Assembly (NCBI RefSeq): GCF_029937855.1
Contig: NZ_JAPYPC010000015.1
Location: forward strand, 22,381 to 86,380
Length of the DNA: 64,000 nucleotides
Direction of reading: 5' to 3'
Source of the DNA: Christiangramia sp.
GTDB taxonomy: Bacteria; Bacteroidota; Bacteroidia; Flavobacteriales; Flavobacteriaceae
Shown: positions 1 to 8,745 of the stretch, piece by piece
How positions within the stretch are numbered: the first letter of the stretch is position 1
Layout: every line of letters begins with the position of its first letter
Notes under the pieces: model-generated
Told to the model about the DNA's origin: nothing
The model's database searches: none
The model's input: the letters and a program-made list of their open reading frames with translations, nothing else
Made by a program: the position numbers and the translations under genes

Positions 1-1104
1 TTTTAACCATTTTTCAGTTCTATAACCCGGTGTGTAGGTAGAATCGGCTTTTTTAGCCATTACACCTTCCATCCCCGCATCGATCGCTTTCTGATAGAAA
101 GCTGTGCCCATTCCCTCTATATGATCACAATAGACAGCTATGTTGGTTTCTTCAAGCGCGTTCGGGATTAGGCTCTTGCGCTCCAGTAATTTTAAATCCA
201 GCATACTATGCCCATTAAGGTAGAGCATATCGAAAACATAAAATTTTAAAGTTCCTTTAGTCTGCGGACTATAATTCTGTAATTTTTGAAAATCGGGAAT
301 ACCATTTTTATCTACCACCACCACCTCACCATCCAGAATGGCTTCATGGGGAATATTTTCCAGGTCCTCTACCAGATTCGGAAATTTGGTATTATAAGAA
401 ATACCATTTCGGGAATGAAGAGTGACTTCTCCATTATCAACATGGGCAATAAGCCGGTAGCCATCCCATTTTAGCTCATAGATCCAATTGGGATCGTTGA
501 AAATCTTTTTCGTGGTAGAAGCTAGCATTGGTTTTACTGTATCCCTAAACTCCAGCTCCACTACTTTGCCTGGTTTTTTAGCGGCTATTTCTATTAGTTC
601 TTCTGCATCATAATCAAATTCTGTAGAACTTTCATCTTTTTTCTTAATTAGCAGCCATTGATTTTTCTTCTCTCCCCGGTTTGTTCTTACCAGAGCAAAC
701 TCCCCTTTTAGCTTTTTTCCGAAGAATTTAATTTTAAGATTTCCTGCATGAAACTGCTTGGAAAAATCTTTTGAAGTTGCCGACTGGAAAGTCCCTTCAT
801 CCCAAATTTGCATTTCCCCTGCTCCATAATTTCCTTTAGGAATGCTGCCCTGAAAAGTCAAATATTTTATCGGGTGATCCTCTGTTTGAATGGCCAGTCT
901 TTTATCTTTTGGATTCATCGAAGGACCTTTGGGAACTGCCCAACTTTTAAGAACTCCACCTATTTCCAGTCTTAGATCGTAATGCAGCCTACTGGCCTGG
1001 TGGCGCTGAATTACAAATCTCTGCTTATCTTCCGTAGAAATTTCGGCTTCGGGCTCCGGTGTGTTTTTAAAATCCCTTTTCTGAATATAATCCTCGAGGC
1101 TCAT
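1..1104 (-). CDS. ligD: DNA ligase D, NHEJ (C-terminal part beyond window)
   Basis: ATP-dependent end-joining ligase that seals double-strand breaks together with Ku. The 368 residues present start with a 3'-phosphoesterase domain (about 1-170; RHQASRLHYDLRLE, EDHPIKY, GNYGAGE). The nucleotidyltransferase/ligase domain follows, with the adenylated lysine at about K212 in ELKWDGYR and motif III near DGEVVVVD. The order PE then ligase, as in Pseudomonas-type LigD, predicts a primase/polymerase domain to the left of position 1; that is inference. ATG at 1102-1104 lies 3 nt after the ku stop, so translation is probably coupled. The gene is cut by the window edge, not truncated in the genome as far as can be seen. 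Confidence 0.95.
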   Translation of the reverse strand, partial: MSLEDYIQKRDFKNTPEPEAEISTEDKQRFVIQRHQASRLHYDLRLEIGGVLKSWAVPKGPSMNPKDKRLAIQTEDHPIKYLTFQGSIPKGNYGAGEMQIWDEGTFQSATSKDFSKQFHAGNLKIKFFGKKLKGEFALVRTNRGEKKNQWLLIKKKDESSTEFDYDAEELIEIAAKKPGKVVELEFRDTVKPMLASTTKKIFNDPNWIYELKWDGYRLIAHVDNGEVTLHSRNGISYNTKFPNLVEDLENIPHEAILDGEVVVVDKNGIPDFQKLQNYSPQTKGTLKFYVFDMLYLNGHSMLDLKLLERKSLIPNALEETNIAVYCDHIEGMGTAFYQKAIDAGMEGVMAKKADSTYTPGYRTEKWLK

Positions 1105-1107
1105 TTT

Positions 1108-1884
1108 CTATGAGGCTTTACCTTTTTTCTTTTTGTCCAGACTGGCTTTCAATTGCGCCATAAGATCTTTAGCCGGGGTTGGGTCACTTTTAAATTCTTT
1201 TACTTCAGTCTTTTTACCGGTAGCTTTAGATTCGATAATTTTTAGTAACTGATCGTTGTAAACATCTTTATACTTTTTGAAATCGAATTTAGTGGTATAC
1301 TGTTCAATTAAGGAAACCGCCATATCCACTTCTTTCTTTTTTACCGTTGCTTTGGACATTTTAAGTTCAGAGGGATTTCTTATCTCATCCATAAATCGAA
1401 TCACATGTAAGACGAGAACCTTTTTATAAACTCCAATAAGGCTAAGATGTTCTTTTTGCCTCATCACAAAAGTAGCCACCCCAAGCTTACCGGTCTCCTT
1501 GAGTGAATCCCTTAGAAGATTATAAGACTTCCCTCCTTCTTTTTGTGGTTCCAGAAAATAAGGTTTTTTGAAGAGCACATCGGCGACTTCGCTCTCCTCT
1601 ATAAATTCCTCGATATCTATGGTTTTGCTTTTTTTAAGGTTTGCTTTTTCAAAATCTTCTTTCTCCAAAATAACATAACCCTCGTCTTTCTTAAAACCTT
1701 TGACGATATCTTTCCACTCCACTTCCTTGCCGGTGTCTTCGTTCACCCTTTTATAACGGATCTTACCATTATCGCGTCTATCCAGCATATCCAGATCGAG
1801 TTTACGATCTTCAGATCCGGAGTACAGTTTTACCGGGATAGAAACCAGTCCAAAGCTTATAGAGCCATTCCAGATTGATCTCAT
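1108..1884 (-). CDS. ku: Ku protein, non-homologous end joining
   Basis: Homodimeric bacterial Ku ring that binds DNA double-strand ends and recruits LigD. 258 residues, normal for the family. It opens with MRSIWNGSISFGLVSIPVKLY, a hallmark of bacterial Ku, followed by the beta-barrel core. The Lys-rich C-terminal tail (KASLDKKKKGKAS) is typical of the basic extension that contacts DNA and LigD. ATG directly abuts the stop codon of the upstream small gene (TAG then ATG), and ligD follows after 3 nt, so the three genes form one tightly packed operon read leftwards. Confidence 0.97.
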   Translation of the reverse strand: MRSIWNGSISFGLVSIPVKLYSGSEDRKLDLDMLDRRDNGKIRYKRVNEDTGKEVEWKDIVKGFKKDEGYVILEKEDFEKANLKKSKTIDIEEFIEESEVADVLFKKPYFLEPQKEGGKSYNLLRDSLKETGKLGVATFVMRQKEHLSLIGVYKKVLVLHVIRFMDEIRNPSELKMSKATVKKKEVDMAVSLIEQYTTKFDFKKYKDVYNDQLLKIIESKATGKKTEVKEFKSDPTPAKDLMAQLKASLDKKKKGKAS

Positions 1885-2133
1885 CTAATGATTTCTTAAA
1901 GCATTGATCAATTCTTCTTTAGACATATCGCTTCTTCCTACAATTCCTACTTCTTTAGCTTTTTGATATAGCTCGTCTTTTGTTCGCTCCTCATACTTTT
2001 CCGCTTTACCACCTTTTTTCCCCGAATTAGGATCATTAGCTATGCGTGCCGCTTTCTCCTTGCTCAATCCCTGATCCCTTAATTTTTCGTACTGCTCGTC
2101 GTTTTTAATGTGTGGTCCATGATCTTTAGCCAT
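1885..2133 (-). CDS. DUF7218 / Rho_N-like small protein, first gene of the ku-ligD operon
   Basis: 82-residue basic protein. The N-terminal half (MAKDHGPHIKNDEQYEKLR, then GLSKEKAARIAND) matches what I recall of the DUF7218 family. The C-terminal half (about 48-82; RTKDELYQKAKEVGIVGRS then MSKEELINALRNH) has the helix-extended-loop-helix look of Rho_N/SAP-type nucleic-acid-binding modules. Its stop codon touches the ku start, with zero spacing. Such proteins are common near ku in Bacteroidota as I remember, but no function is proven. An accessory role in end binding is inference from context. Upstream on its own strand there is a 7/8 match to TAnnTTTG. Confidence 0.8.
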   Translation of the reverse strand: MAKDHGPHIKNDEQYEKLRDQGLSKEKAARIANDPNSGKKGGKAEKYEERTKDELYQKAKEVGIVGRSDMSKEELINALRNH

Positions 2134-2446
2134 AATTATATTTTTTTGATTTATTTAAAATTACGATTTCGTCCCTTTAAATCGAATTATAAAAAACTGA
2201 TTAACCAGAGTTTAACTTCCAGTATTTATATTCTCAAGTTTCATTAAAAGTATGTTAAACGCTCTCTGCTAAGGAAATACCCGATCGCTTCCTTTTCTAT
2301 TTTCGGAACTTCGAAGAGTAAAAAATTATGATAAAAAGGAGTTAATTTGGTTAAATATCTGGGTAAAAATCAGGCTGAATTTTAATTTTATACCTCGAAA
2401 TTAAATTAAATTTTTGGGTATAAATCGTATGTAAGGGGGACGAGCT
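2134..2446. other. Divergent intergenic region between the NHEJ operon and the 2447 gene
   Basis: 313 bases without a gene. It must hold the leftward promoter for the NHEJ operon. Towards 2447 there are two near-identical direct repeats, GGGTAAAAATC at 2361-2371 and GGGTATAAATC at 2416-2426. An inverted pair TTTATACC (2387-2394) / GGTATAAA (2417-2424) also lies here. These could be regulator sites or a non-housekeeping promoter, but nothing proves this. No small ORF or RNA gene is recognisable. Confidence 0.4.
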
Positions 2447-2914
2447 ATGCGAATTAAGGAGAAGCAGGAAACAATAGAACTTTTAGAAGAATTAAGAATT
2501 TTAAACTACAAAAGCGCCTATATGTATAAGATTATGTGTGAGGCCGAAAACAGGTTAATGCTCAAAAATTTTTACATGCTCCTACACCAGCAAAAAATTG
2601 AATTTCGACAAGATATAGAGGAAAAAATTGAACAGTTAAAAACAGAAATTTCCCCTACCAGAGATCCCAGGATGCTTTCTTTTTACAAAAGAAAGAAGTG
2701 CAAACTCGCCCAATACTATTTAAAATATAAATTAAGGAGTTCCTATGCTGATATTCATAAACGGGAATGGAAAAGTTATAAAAAATATAATAAATTCCTA
2801 TCTAGAATAAACCATGCCTGCGTAAGAGAAATTCTTTTGGAACATAAACATCAGATCAAGATCAACCTTACAAATATGAACAATACAGGAATTATCAAGT
2901 ATCCTGTAAAATAA
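2447..2914 (+). CDS. Hypothetical helical protein, possibly ferritin-like/DUF2383-type
   Basis: 155 residues, not confidently recognised. The sequence is almost entirely helical and highly charged. It opens KEKQETIELLEELRILNYKS and continues with FYMLLHQQKIEFRQDIEEKI, which resembles the first helices of four-helix-bundle PA2169/DUF2383 proteins. The C-terminal half is Lys/Tyr-rich and lacks the second half of that fold as I remember it. There is no signal peptide or membrane segment. ATG follows a purine-rich GTAAGGGGGACGAGCT leader, unusually G-rich for this genome. It stands alone, facing hppA, and ends just before a terminator-type repeat. Confidence 0.55.
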   Translation: MRIKEKQETIELLEELRILNYKSAYMYKIMCEAENRLMLKNFYMLLHQQKIEFRQDIEEKIEQLKTEISPTRDPRMLSFYKRKKCKLAQYYLKYKLRSSYADIHKREWKSYKKYNKFLSRINHACVREILLEHKHQIKINLTNMNNTGIIKYPVK

Positions 2915-2917
2915 AAA

Positions 2918-3045
2918 GACCATCTAAAAAGTAGAGGATTCTTACCGCTGAGCTTGTTTTCAGCTTCTAATTTTCTCCTGATCTTAATTGTTTCAGATAA
3001 GAAAAAATAGCGAATAAATCTCCTGACTTTTGAGACAGCCTTTTT
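2918..3045. repeat. Degenerate long-form terminator/REP element
   Basis: Lies between the convergent genes at 2914 and 3061. The outer arms (GACCATCTAAAAAGT at 2918-2932; ACTTTTGAGACAGCC at 3026-3040, then TTTTT) are a decayed version of the GGCTGTCTAAAAAGT...AGACAGCC stem seen at 26559-26695. The loop contains GCTGAGCTTGTTTTCAGC and a second REP-like half, as in the 26559 copy. It probably terminates transcription from the left and possibly from hppA. Confidence 0.6.
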
Positions 3046-3060
3046 ATGAATAAAATTCTT

Positions 3061-5478
3061 TTATTTGATACTTTCTACTTCTTCCCTTACTTCTGCTTCG
3101 GTTCCTTCAAATTCAAATGTTTCAGTCACTTCTTCTTTATTTTTCATTTTAGTAACCACCACATAAGCTGTGACAAAATCTTCTTCGGAATTTTTCTCTA
3201 GTTTCACTTCTTTCGAAATCAGTTTGTCCATAGCTTCAGCTTTATATATTTCTGAAGTCTCATCCTGGTTTGGTATATCTCCCTCTGTATGTCCTCCTAG
3301 TATCGGGGCAATTACCAGCCCAATTAAACAGGTAAGTTTAATCAAAATGTTCATGGATGGCCCAGAAGTATCTTTAAAGGGATCTCCCACTGTATCACCG
3401 GTCACCGCCGCTTTATGAGCATCAGACCCTTTATAGGTCATTTCCCCGTTTATCATTACTCCTGCTTCAAAAGATTTCTTGGCATTGTCCCATGCTCCGC
3501 CGGCATTATTTTGAAAAATCGCCCATAAAACACCGCTCACCGTTACCCCGGCCATATAACCTCCAAGCATTTCGGCTATAAGTACATTTTCGTAACCAAA
3601 TAGCATAGGAAGAAAGGCAATCGCTATTGGGAATCCGATAGTTATAACTCCTGGCAATAGCATTTCTTTAAGCGCAGCTTCCGTTGAAATCGCCACACAT
3701 TTATCGTATTCTGGTTTTCCCGTTCCTTCCATGATCCCGGGAATTTCTTTAAATTGTCTTCTTACTTCCCTTACCATTTGCATGGCCGCTTTACCTACTG
3801 AACTCATGGCAAGTGCAGAAAACACTACCGGTACCATACCACCAACAAATAACATTGCCAAAACTGGAGCTTTAAAAATATTAATTCCGTCAATCCCGGT
3901 AAAAGTTACATACGCTGCAAAAAGGGCCAGGGAGGTCAATGCTGCGGAAGCGATCGCAAAACCTTTTCCAGTTGCCGCTGTGGTATTTCCTACAGAATCA
4001 AGAATATCGGTTCTTTCACGAACTTCAGAAGGTAATTCACTCATTTCAGCAATCCCACCAGCATTATCGGCAATTGGCCCAAAAGCATCAATAGCCAGCT
4101 GCATAGCCGTAGTAGCCATCATAGCTGAAGCAGCCAAAGCCACCCCATAGAAACCTGCAAAAGCATAAGATGCCCAGATCGCTACGGCAAATAATAATAT
4201 TGAAAAGAAAGTAGAGATCATCCCGGTAGAAAGTCCGGCGATTATATTGGTAGCCGCACCGGTACTTGAATTCTGAACGATGCTCATCACCGGTTTTTTA
4301 CCAAGCCCGGTATAATATTCAGTAACTGCAGATATTACTCCGCCCACTATAATCCCTACCAGGGAAGCGTAAAATACATTTAGTGAACTAATAGATTTCA
4401 TTTCAAATCCTTCCTGACCACCTACAAAGAATCCCATAGTCATAGAATCTGAAGGTAGCATCCAGGTTACCAGAAAGTAACTTGCGATGGCCACAAGTAC
4501 TATAGAAACCCAGTTTCCTATATTTAATGCTTTTTGTACTTCAACTTCCTTGGCATCATTAGATTTTATTCTTACCAGTAAAGTTCCTATTATTGAAATG
4601 ATAATCCCTGCACCGGCAATAGCCATTGGCAGTAAAATAGGTCCTATTCCTCCAAAGCCTTCAGAAGTAATATCACCGCCCATATCTTCAATGATATAAT
4701 TCCCAAGCACCATTGCAGCGAGTACTGTAGCTACATAAGATCCAAAAAGGTCGGCTCCCATTCCAGCAACATCTCCAACATTATCTCCTACATTATCTGC
4801 GATGGTAGCAGGGTTACGGGGATCATCTTCCGGGATCCCGGCTTCTACTTTCCCAACAAGATCGGCTCCAACATCTGCAGCTTTAGTATAGATTCCGCCT
4901 CCAACACGCGCAAAGAGTGCAATAGATTCAGCACCTAAAGAGAATCCTGCAAGTGTTTCCAGTACGATGGTCATTTGCTGGGTATTGGTCCATTCTCCTC
5001 CCATAAAATAATGAAAAAACAAAATAAAGAATCCTGTAAGTCCCAGTACTGCCAGGCCGGCAACACCAAGCCCCATAACAGTTCCACCACCAAAAGAAAT
5101 ATTCAGGGCTTTTGGCAGACTGGTTCTTGCCGCTTGTGTGGTTCGAACATTTGTCTGGGTAGCGATCTTCATTCCCATATTTCCCGCAAGGGCAGAAAAG
5201 AAGGCTCCGAAAATAAATGCTATAATAATTAAATAATGGGTAGTGGGAACAAAGTAAGCGATGGCGGCCAGGGCTATACTGGCACCAATTACAAAAAGAG
5301 TCAATAATTTATATTCTGCTTTTAAAAAGGCGAGTGCGCCTTCATAGATATGAGCTGAAATTTCTTTCATTTTCCCGTCTCCGGAGTCCTGTTTCATTAC
5401 CCAGGATCTTTTGACCCACATATAAATGAGTCCGATTATTGCCAGCACGGCAGGCATATAAATCATTATTGCTTCCAT
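3061..5478 (-). CDS. hppA: Membrane-bound K+-dependent pyrophosphatase (H+ and/or Na+ pumping)
   Basis: Integral inner-membrane enzyme that couples PPi hydrolysis to ion export. 805 residues with about 16 membrane segments. The catalytic signature [19 protein letters not shown] is intact, as is the later DNAGGIAEM block. Residue A501 in [10 protein letters not shown] is Ala where K+-independent enzymes have Lys, so the enzyme should need K+. Whether it pumps H+, Na+ or both cannot be read safely. About 70 C-terminal residues after the last helix (from [10 protein letters not shown] to EVESIK) form an acidic cytoplasmic or periplasmic tail absent from minimal family members. The soluble pyrophosphatase lies just upstream but is separated by a terminator. 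Confidence 0.95.
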   Translation of the reverse strand: MEAIMIYMPAVLAIIGLIYMWVKRSWVMKQDSGDGKMKEISAHIYEGALAFLKAEYKLLTLFVIGASIALAAIAYFVPTTHYLIIIAFIFGAFFSALAGNMGMKIATQTNVRTTQAARTSLPKALNISFGGGTVMGLGVAGLAVLGLTGFFILFFHYFMGGEWTNTQQMTIVLETLAGFSLGAESIALFARVGGGIYTKAADVGADLVGKVEAGIPEDDPRNPATIADNVGDNVGDVAGMGADLFGSYVATVLAAMVLGNYIIEDMGGDITSEGFGGIGPILLPMAIAGAGIIISIIGTLLVRIKSNDAKEVEVQKALNIGNWVSIVLVAIASYFLVTWMLPSDSMTMGFFVGGQEGFEMKSISSLNVFYASLVGIIVGGVISAVTEYYTGLGKKPVMSIVQNSSTGAATNIIAGLSTGMISTFFSILLFAVAIWASYAFAGFYGVALAASAMMATTAMQLAIDAFGPIADNAGGIAEMSELPSEVRERTDILDSVGNTTAATGKGFAIASAALTSLALFAAYVTFTGIDGINIFKAPVLAMLFVGGMVPVVFSALAMSSVGKAAMQMVREVRRQFKEIPGIMEGTGKPEYDKCVAISTEAALKEMLLPGVITIGFPIAIAFLPMLFGYENVLIAEMLGGYMAGVTVSGVLWAIFQNNAGGAWDNAKKSFEAGVMINGEMTYKGSDAHKAAVTGDTVGDPFKDTSGPSMNILIKLTCLIGLVIAPILGGHTEGDIPNQDETSEIYKAEAMDKLISKEVKLEKNSEEDFVTAYVVVTKMKNKEEVTETFEFEGTEAEVREEVESIK

Positions 5479-5544
5479 ATTGATAGCGAGGTTAATTTGT
5501 TAATTATTTATTAATGCCCGCTAATGTAGTAAATTCAGCAATAA

Positions 5545-5580
5545 TTAAAAAAGCAATAACTTTTTAAGGCTATTGCTTTT
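5545..5580 (-). terminator. Intrinsic terminator of ppa
   Basis: On the minus strand AAAAGCAATA pairs with TATTGCTTTT (10 bp), followed by TTTTTT. It sits between the ppa stop and the hppA start, so the two pyrophosphatase genes are probably separate transcripts. Confidence 0.8.
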
Positions 5581-5612
5581 AATATTTTAATATAAAGGAG
5601 AATTATTTGAGA

Positions 5613-6125
5613 TTATATGCCAAAGCGGGATTTATCACCTTCATAATTCTCAAATCGCTCCACACATTGCCTGATGATCTCTCTTGCTTCTGAAGCATCT
5701 CCAAAATCACCGGTATCGACTTTTTTCTTTTCAAGATCTTTATATACTTTAAAGAAATGTTCGATCTCCTTGATCATATGTCCATTTAATTCTTTAAGAT
5801 CGTTCAATCTGTTCCAGATAGGATCTGAAACCGGTACACAGATGATTTTCTCATCCGGGCCTTTTTCATCAGCCATATGAAAAACCCCAATAGGTTTCAC
5901 TTCCATTACAATTCCTGGAAAAGTAGGTTCAGACACTAATACAAGCACGTCTAAAGGATCTTCATCCAGGGCTAAAGTATTAGGAATAAATCCGTAATCT
6001 GCAGGGTACATCATCGAAGAGAAGATCATCCTGTCGTAACGAACCTTTTTTAGTTTAAAATCATATTCGTATTTGTTCCTACTCCCTTTTGGGATCTCGA
6101 TCAGTACATCAAAAGTATCAGACAT
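5613..6125 (-). CDS. ppa: Soluble inorganic pyrophosphatase, family I
   Basis: Cytoplasmic Mg2+-dependent hydrolysis of PPi to phosphate, which pulls biosynthetic reactions forward. 170 residues, standard for bacterial family I. The metal-binding signature DEDPLDVLVL is present, as are EIPKGSRNKYEYD at the N-terminus and YPADYGFIPNT. ATG at 6125 is preceded by a perfect -7 box 34 nt upstream. It lies beside hppA, so the cell encodes both a dissipative and an energy-conserving pyrophosphatase here. Its own terminator suggests independent control. Confidence 0.97.
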   Translation of the reverse strand: MSDTFDVLIEIPKGSRNKYEYDFKLKKVRYDRMIFSSMMYPADYGFIPNTLALDEDPLDVLVLVSEPTFPGIVMEVKPIGVFHMADEKGPDEKIICVPVSDPIWNRLNDLKELNGHMIKEIEHFFKVYKDLEKKKVDTGDFGDASEAREIIRQCVERFENYEGDKSRFGI

Positions 6126-6159
6126 TTTTCTTTGTTTTCTTCATTAAAATTAAGGGCTG

Positions 6160-6167
6160 CAAATATA
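6160..6167 (-). promoter_or_regulatory. -7 promoter box for ppa
   Basis: TATATTTG on the minus strand is a perfect match to the Bacteroidota -7 consensus TAnnTTTG, 34 nt upstream of the ppa ATG. No clear -33 TTG is seen at the usual distance. Confidence 0.55.
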
Positions 6168-6193
6168 GTTATTTCTGATGTTTAAATTCTTAA

Positions 6194-8686
6194 CTAAAAG
6201 TGAAATCCAAAATCTATTGTAAAGGCCATAGATCTGGCATCGGGATTATCAAAATAATTCCCTCTAAAATGTACATCGAAGCGCATTACTTTGAAGATAT
6301 TCCCTATTCCAAGACTATATTCATAAAAGGGATCCGAATCTGGCGCCACCAGCGGCAGCCCTGAAGCATCTATATTTTTACTTTCCTGGGAAATATCACC
6401 ATTTACTGCCCTAAAGCCTATTAATTCTCTTAAATCTAGTTCACGTAGAAGCGGAATTCTGGAAAATAACCTGCCATTGAAATTATGATCTATGTGAATC
6501 GCAGAATAACTGTCGGTTACAAATTCATAGAAATCCAAAGTTGGAAATGTATTATACAGAGCAAAATATGTCTGGTTACCCGGAACCACACTTAGAAGCC
6601 CTAACGGAACTCCGTCAAAAGTTTTTCCTGCCTCTATACTAACGTTAGAACGACCAATCCCGCCAATTAAAAGTGGTTGATTATAAAAGAACTGCAGTTT
6701 CTTATAATCAAAATCACTATTGAAAATATCCTTTACTCCAAGACTATAATTTAAAAACAAAGTAGGGAAATCTTCTTCGTTTACCACATTTCGTTCTACG
6801 CCATAACCCGAAACTTTCCTTCCTGGTGTCCAGGTTAAAATCGTAGATAATTCGGTTTGGTTAATTTCAGAATCTACAACTGTTCTTTCTTCATCTATAT
6901 AATAATCCAGGCTGAATTGAGGCGAAGCAGGCTTTAAAATTCTATAATTAGCCCCTACCCGGACTTTAAAATTCCTTAGGGGTTCCATTTCCACCGCAAA
7001 AACACTTAAGTTAATGGAACTTAATTTATCGTTATCGCCCACATTCAGAAGAGAAGAGGATGCAAGACTCCTTCCCAGCACATCAGTAGAATTTGTAAGG
7101 CTCGTACCTAATTGTTCCACATCCCTCCTATTTCCTCCGGTAATAATTAACCGTGATTTTGGATCGATAAGAACTTTACCTGAGATTCCATATTTAAACT
7201 TATTGTCTTTAAATCCATAAGCTCCATAAGCCTCAATTCTCCAGGGATCATTTTGCCCAAAATACGTTCTGCCACCAAACCTGGTTCGTAAGCCCTCTAC
7301 CTCATTAAAACCAAAGGTTGAATAAATAGGCCCATAATCCCATCCATCAAATTCCACATAACCAGATTGAGCAATAGTAGCAATATCATACAGTCTATTA
7401 AAGGCCTTAGTTTTAGTAAGACTATCCAGCATTACGTAAATACCTTTCTCGTCTTTATTTAATTCTTCCAACCTGTTTTCAGACCAGAATTCATCACTTC
7501 TATTATAGGCCTGGGATTGTGGATTATAAACCGGTTGCTGATAAAATGAAGCAGGCTTCTCCTTATTGAATTCATATTCATCATAGAGCATAGTCCTTTT
7601 TGCATAGACACCTCGTGAAGTTCTTTTCTTGTTCAAACCAAAATCGGCCATAAAGAAATCTCTTTCTATTAGAAAAATAGAATCATTTAAAACTTCAAAA
7701 TCCTGCTCGATATAAACCTGCTTTATCCAGTTAATGTTTACATCCTTGGTAGTTTCAAGATTGATATTCTTAACCGCCCAGGTAGTATCGTTTACCCAAA
7801 AATCACCTTTAAAGGTTAGCTCGTTTTCCCGGCGTGGATAATACACAATATTGTAACACCATTTATTGTCTATATATGCACTGTCTGACAATACATAGTT
7901 ATAGGTGTCTATCCCCGTGGTGGAAATAGGACTGACAAAACTCTTATCAAAGAATTTTATATAATTCTTATAAATATCGTAATCGTCATAAATATCCTTT
8001 ACAAAATCTATCAGGTTTCTATTCTGATTAAATCCTGAATTTTTATTCCCTAATAAAACTTCTTTCTTTTCATTGAGTAGATTATCTCCATATACTTTTG
8101 TAACCGATTCATTTATGAACATTGGCAAATAGGTTTTACCAGTTACACTATTCGTATCGGCATAATCGAAAATGAATTCCATCCCATTGAATATTCTGCT
8201 TTCAATTAATGTGCTGTCTATTTTATTAATATCAAACTCCAGCTTTTCATACTCCTTATAAGAATACTGCTCAAAAGCCCTGACTCCGTTAGAACGCCTG
8301 TTAGCCCAAACTTTTTTAAGAATATCTATGGCGGGGTTATTCTTTTTGGAAGTTTTTCCGCGGTAAATTACTACTTCATCGAGGCTCGCCGCTTCTTCTT
8401 CCAGGCTAATCTCCATATTTAAATTCACTGAAGATTTTAGCGGAACTTTCAGGGTTTTATATCCAATAAAGGAAATGACAATGGTATCGAAATTTCCATC
8501 ATCCTGTAAATAAAATTCACCATCCTCATTAGTAGTGGTACCAGTAGAAGAATTTGCAAATACCACATTGGCGAATGGAACAGTTTTCCCTGAACTATCA
8601 TTTACAACGCCGCCAACCTTAGTTTGGGCATAGCTGAAGCTAAAACTGAAAAAAATAAAATAAAATAAGTAGGCTTTTTTGATCAT
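6194..8686 (-). CDS. DUF5686 outer-membrane protein with carboxypeptidase-regulatory-like domain
   Basis: About 830 residues. A signal peptide (MIKKAYLFYFIFFSFSFSYAQ) is followed by a CarboxypepD_reg-like beta-sandwich (about 22-105; VPFANVVFANSSTGT, GEFYLQDDG), then the long DUF5686 region. The C-terminus is rich in alternating hydrophobics and ends in FDFGFHF-like strands with a terminal Phe, as expected for an outer-membrane beta-barrel. I start at ATG 8686, because a start at 8728 would lie inside the pdhB terminator and would put 14 polar residues before the signal peptide. The function of DUF5686 proteins is unknown; outer-membrane location is inferred. Confidence 0.88.
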   Translation of the reverse strand: MIKKAYLFYFIFFSFSFSYAQTKVGGVVNDSSGKTVPFANVVFANSSTGTTTNEDGEFYLQDDGNFDTIVISFIGYKTLKVPLKSSVNLNMEISLEEEAASLDEVVIYRGKTSKKNNPAIDILKKVWANRRSNGVRAFEQYSYKEYEKLEFDINKIDSTLIESRIFNGMEFIFDYADTNSVTGKTYLPMFINESVTKVYGDNLLNEKKEVLLGNKNSGFNQNRNLIDFVKDIYDDYDIYKNYIKFFDKSFVSPISTTGIDTYNYVLSDSAYIDNKWCYNIVYYPRRENELTFKGDFWVNDTTWAVKNINLETTKDVNINWIKQVYIEQDFEVLNDSIFLIERDFFMADFGLNKKRTSRGVYAKRTMLYDEYEFNKEKPASFYQQPVYNPQSQAYNRSDEFWSENRLEELNKDEKGIYVMLDSLTKTKAFNRLYDIATIAQSGYVEFDGWDYGPIYSTFGFNEVEGLRTRFGGRTYFGQNDPWRIEAYGAYGFKDNKFKYGISGKVLIDPKSRLIITGGNRRDVEQLGTSLTNSTDVLGRSLASSSLLNVGDNDKLSSINLSVFAVEMEPLRNFKVRVGANYRILKPASPQFSLDYYIDEERTVVDSEINQTELSTILTWTPGRKVSGYGVERNVVNEEDFPTLFLNYSLGVKDIFNSDFDYKKLQFFYNQPLLIGGIGRSNVSIEAGKTFDGVPLGLLSVVPGNQTYFALYNTFPTLDFYEFVTDSYSAIHIDHNFNGRLFSRIPLLRELDLRELIGFRAVNGDISQESKNIDASGLPLVAPDSDPFYEYSLGIGNIFKVMRFDVHFRGNYFDNPDARSMAFTIDFGFHF

Positions 8687-8693
8687 TTTGGGA

Positions 8694-8725
8694 TAAAAAA
8701 AAACTTCATCGGAAAGATGAAGTTT
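8694..8725 (-). terminator. Intrinsic terminator of pdhB
   Basis: Perfect 10-bp stem AAACTTCATC / GATGAAGTTT (8701-8710 with 8716-8725) around a 5-nt loop, followed on the minus strand by a run of about nine T. It separates pdhB from the DUF5686 gene and rules out the upstream start for that gene. Confidence 0.9.
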
Positions 8726-8745
8726 CAAAGATAAGTTGATTGGGT

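Noticed and set aside
286..474. 62-residue plus-strand ORF
   Set aside because: Lies antisense to the ligase domain of ligD and has no protein-like features.
8687..8728. Upstream start for the DUF5686 gene (14 extra residues)
   Set aside because: Falls in the pdhB terminator hairpin and precedes a good signal peptide that starts at 8686.
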